Part shown: positions 6,829 through 8,970 of the stretch, one piece after another
Layout of the letters: every line of letters begins with the position of its first letter
How positions within the stretch are numbered: the stretch's first letter is position 1
DNA from: JBCDBY01 sp039182715
GTDB lineage: Bacteria > Planctomycetota > PLA2
Reading direction: 5' to 3'
DNA: 8,970 nt
Assembly (NCBI GenBank): GCA_039182715.1
Contig: JBCDBY010000189.1
Span: forward strand, 1 to 8,970
Program-made: the position numbers and the translations under genes
The notes under the pieces: model-generated
Database searches by the model: none
Told to the model about the DNA's origin: nothing
What the model saw: only the letters and a program-made list of their open reading frames with translations

Positions 6829-8699
6829 TGCGATACGGGATGGCGATCGCGGCGCTCGCGCTCATGGCGGCCGACGCGTTTGCGCAGGGAGCGAAGGATT
6901 CGTTCACGTTGCCGAGCGCGAGTCGCGCGCAGTCGATTCCGGACGCCCCGGCTCACGTCACGGTACGCGTCGATACGGCGGGCGTGCTCGCGCTCGACAA
7001 CGCCGATCTCATCGATCGTCTGAAGAAAGCAGGCGTCCCGGCGCGTTTGCGCGCGCGGCATCGCAGCCTGAGTCTCGAGGAGCTGGGCTCGAAGCTGAAG
7101 GTCGCGCGGGAACGGTTCGAGGCGCTTGCCGCGCAGGCGAAGTTTCCCGCGCGCGAGGAGCGTGCGGGCGATCGGTGGTGGAGTCGACTGCAGATCCGAT
7201 TCGAGTTCGATGGCCGCCTGGAGTTCGGGCGATTCGCCTGGGTCCGGACGATCGCTGCGCGGGAGCGACTGCTGGATGGATGGATCGTCGTGCAGTCGCC
7301 CGACGGCGACGCTCCGCGCGGCGTGCGGTCGGACTGCGCCGAGTACGTGCGGGAGATCATGGACCTCGAGGCGTATCGCAACGGCATCCAGGCGGCGCTC
7401 TACATGCGACCGGACAAGAGCGGCGCCAAGAAGTACTCGTTTTGCGGAAACACCACGAAGGACCTCGCCGAGCTGGCGGCAACGGTCGCCGACGCCGTCG
7501 GATCGGTGCCGGCCGAGACGCTCGCGCACACCGACATCATCATCGTCGGCGGGACCGAAGACTCGATGCAGGACTATCTGGCGTGCGCGGACTGCCTGCC
7601 CGCCGCCTCGCCGTTGCGCGTCAACTTCCGACCTTCGTGGATGCCGTGGCGGCGCGATCTGCAGGCGAAGCCGTTGCCGAAACCCAAGCTCTATCTGATG
7701 TCCACCGCGGATGTCGAAAACGCCGAGCTGCTGGCGGAGCGGGCGCGCCGGCGCGTCGGGAAGTTCGCGCAGCGGCGTCCGCTCATGGGAACGCCGATGG
7801 CGCGGGCCGCCGAGTGGATCGTCGCGCAGCAGGCGAAGGCCAAGCGCGGCAACGATGTCGGTACGACGAGTCTGACGGTCTTCGCATTGAGCGGGGCGCC
7901 GTCCGTGCATCGTGACCTGCCCGGGTTCGAGAAGGATCTCGCACGCGCCGTCGCGTCGCTCCTCGCGGCTCAGACCGAAGAGGGCGGGTTTCGCGATGCG
8001 GGAGCGAAGTACAACGTCTCGCCGCGCTCCTCCGCGCTCGCCGTGGCGGCGCTCGCGCACGTGTTGCGGCGCAAGCCCGACGACACATTGCGCGCGCGCG
8101 TGCAGAAGGCGGTGACCTTCCTGCAGGCGGACCGCAAGACGAACAAGCGCTGGCGCAGTCAGGGTGTCGAGCGGACGGGGTGGTATCTGCTCGCCCTCCA
8201 TGCCGCACACAAGGCGGGCGTCGAGGTCGACCTCGAGGCGGTGGCGCGCACGCGCGCATGGCTGTTCCGGCAGGCGGACGCGCTGGAGAAGGGCGAGGGC
8301 GGCCCGGTCTACGACGGGCCGCAGATGCGGCTGCAGCGCGCGGCGTTAATCGTGCTCGCGCAGCTCTGGAGCGGGGAGAAGTTCGACGACGCGCCGGCGC
8401 TGGTGCACAAGTCGCTGAAGTTCGTCTACGCCAACCCGCCCTCGCGCGAATTCGACATGCACGGCTGGTACCTCGGCGCGCTCGCGGCGTTCTGGGCGCC
8501 GGGCGACATGCCGAAGAAGTGGATGTCGGCGATCGGAAACCTGAAGTACGACCAGGAGACGCTCGGGGTCCTGGCGGGTTCCTGGGACTCCGTCGGCAAG
8601 GAGACGAGCGGCGCCGGGCGGGTCTACGCCACGGCGCTCACGTCGCTCGTCATGCAGATCTACTACCGCATGGACGACACGCCCGGCGCGCCCAAGTAG
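6825..8699 (+). CDS. Secreted protein with ExbD/TolR-like modules and a squalene-cyclase-like toroid
   Basis: The protein has 624 residues. Residues 1-21 form a signal peptide (hydrophobic MAIAALALMAADAFA, cut near AFA-Q). Residues ~44-157 resemble the ExbD/TolR periplasmic fold: a strand VTVRVDTAGVLALDN, a SLSLEELGSKL segment like the usual SLEEL helix, then QIRFEFDGRLEFGRF and a helix ending in WIVVQ. Residues ~190-270 look like a second, more degenerate copy (DIIIVGGTED, then DYLACADCLP and LRVNF). Cysteines lie at 171, 207, 254 and 257, the last two as CADC. Residues ~325-624 form an alpha/alpha toroid of the prenyltransferase/squalene-cyclase class: TTSLTVFALSG, QTEEGGF, TGWYLLALHAAHKAG, HGWYLGALAAFW, GSWDSVG and a closing GRVYATALTSL helix. 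The cyclase DxDD acid motif is absent, so catalysis of that kind is unlikely. The ExbD reading is my inference; signal peptide and toroid are firmer. It probably works with the HEAT protein encoded just before it. Confidence 0.82.
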   Translation: MMRYGMAIAALALMAADAFAQGAKDSFTLPSASRAQSIPDAPAHVTVRVDTAGVLALDNADLIDRLKKAGVPARLRARHRSLSLEELGSKLKVARERFEALAAQAKFPAREERAGDRWWSRLQIRFEFDGRLEFGRFAWVRTIAARERLLDGWIVVQSPDGDAPRGVRSDCAEYVREIMDLEAYRNGIQAALYMRPDKSGAKKYSFCGNTTKDLAELAATVADAVGSVPAETLAHTDIIIVGGTEDSMQDYLACADCLPAASPLRVNFRPSWMPWRRDLQAKPLPKPKLYLMSTADVENAELLAERARRRVGKFAQRRPLMGTPMARAAEWIVAQQAKAKRGNDVGTTSLTVFALSGAPSVHRDLPGFEKDLARAVASLLAAQTEEGGFRDAGAKYNVSPRSSALAVAALAHVLRRKPDDTLRARVQKAVTFLQADRKTNKRWRSQGVERTGWYLLALHAAHKAGVEVDLEAVARTRAWLFRQADALEKGEGGPVYDGPQMRLQRAALIVLAQLWSGEKFDDAPALVHKSLKFVYANPPSREFDMHGWYLGALAAFWAPGDMPKKWMSAIGNLKYDQETLGVLAGSWDSVGKETSGAGRVYATALTSLVMQIYYRMDDTPGAPK

Positions 8700-8703
8700 C
8701 CGT

Positions 8704-8970
8704 CTACTGGCCCTGGCCGAGCGAGAAGCCCGGCGTGCCGTCGAACGTGCAGAGGTGCTCGGTCTTGATGAAGTCCGCGCCCGCGTCGGCGAGGCGTGCG
8801 AGCAGCGTCACGACGTCGGCGTGGGCCACCGTGCGTCCCTCCTCCTTCGGCTGGAAGCGGCAGCGCCAGTGGTCGGTGTGGAAGGTCTCGGGGAATCCGT
8901 CGGGCCAGACCTTCACGCCGCGGTTGGTGATCATCTGCAGTTGCAGCGCGTCGGTCTGCGCGCCCTGCAG
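8704..8970 (-). CDS. icd: NADP-dependent isocitrate dehydrogenase, C-terminal fragment
   Basis: The frame is open from the window edge and ends at TAG (8706-8704), giving 88 residues. The sequence LQLQMITNRGVKVWPDG followed by a DHWRCRF motif and the final tail DGTPGFSLGQGQ match, from memory, the extra C-terminal domain of the longer Rickettsia/Thermus-type isocitrate dehydrogenases (about 480-500 residues); the Escherichia coli-type enzyme lacks this domain. The enzyme decarboxylates isocitrate to 2-oxoglutarate in the citric acid cycle in the cytoplasm. The catalytic domain is outside the window, so cofactor choice cannot be read here. The gene converges on the HEAT/toroid operon with only four bases between stop codons and is probably an unrelated housekeeping neighbour. 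Confidence 0.9.
   Translation of the reverse strand: MQGAQTDALQLQMITNRGVKVWPDGFPETFHTDHWRCRFQPKEEGRTVAHADVVTLLARLADAGADFIKTEHLCTFDGTPGFSLGQGQ

Noticed and set aside
6690..8210. 506-residue minus-strand frame opposite the toroid gene
   Set aside because: It shows no recognisable motif and covers a plus-strand gene with signal peptide and toroid motifs; it is a mirror of GC-rich codon use.
6825..8699. Squalene-hopene cyclase or terpene cyclase activity
   Set aside because: The toroid part is about 300 residues, far shorter than a complete cyclase, and lacks the DxDD motif.
1..8970. CRISPR array, toxin-antitoxin or known anti-phage system
   Set aside because: No regularly spaced repeats, no small paired genes and no nuclease, helicase or reverse-transcriptase motifs were found on either strand.

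Overview
The window is high-GC bacterial DNA. It fits a member of the Planctomycetota: it holds an ECF-type sigma factor fused through a membrane helix to a long chain of carboxypeptidase-regulatory-like repeats, next to an exported HEAT-repeat protein and an exported alpha/alpha-toroid protein. This placement is an inference from gene content; no phylogenetic marker was aligned.

Left part (1-983): the window opens inside an insertion sequence. The last 30 codons of an integrase-type transposase are followed by the element's probable right end at about 139. That end lies in the 3' part of a leftward gene (start GTG at 450), whose product now finishes in about ten residues encoded by the element. 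Bases 451-895 hold no convincing gene but contain a clear 12-bp inverted repeat that can form a long hairpin (744-806). A complete tRNA-Ser(UGA) with encoded CCA lies on the minus strand at 896-983. This part looks less GC-rich than the rest and like accessory or intergenic DNA.

Central part (1076-4444, minus strand): one large gene encodes a predicted membrane-tethered transcription factor of about 1122 residues. Sigma regions 2 and 4 come first, then one transmembrane helix, a Pro/Glu-rich linker, and ten beta-sandwich repeats predicted to lie outside the cytoplasmic membrane. A 215-bp intergenic region separates it from a divergent operon.

Right part (4660-8699, plus strand): the operon has two genes overlapping by ATGA. 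The first encodes a secreted HEAT-repeat protein with a probable TTG start. The second encodes a secreted protein that I read as two degenerate ExbD/TolR-like periplasmic modules followed by a squalene-cyclase-like alpha/alpha toroid lacking the catalytic acidic motif. The divergent layout suggests, without proving, that the tethered sigma factor senses envelope state and controls the operon. The window ends in the C-terminus of an isocitrate dehydrogenase gene (icd, minus strand), which meets the operon tail to tail with four bases between the stop codons.

No CRISPR array, toxin-antitoxin pair or recognisable defence system was seen. The most distinctive content is the sigma/repeat fusion and its divergent partner operon of unknown function.
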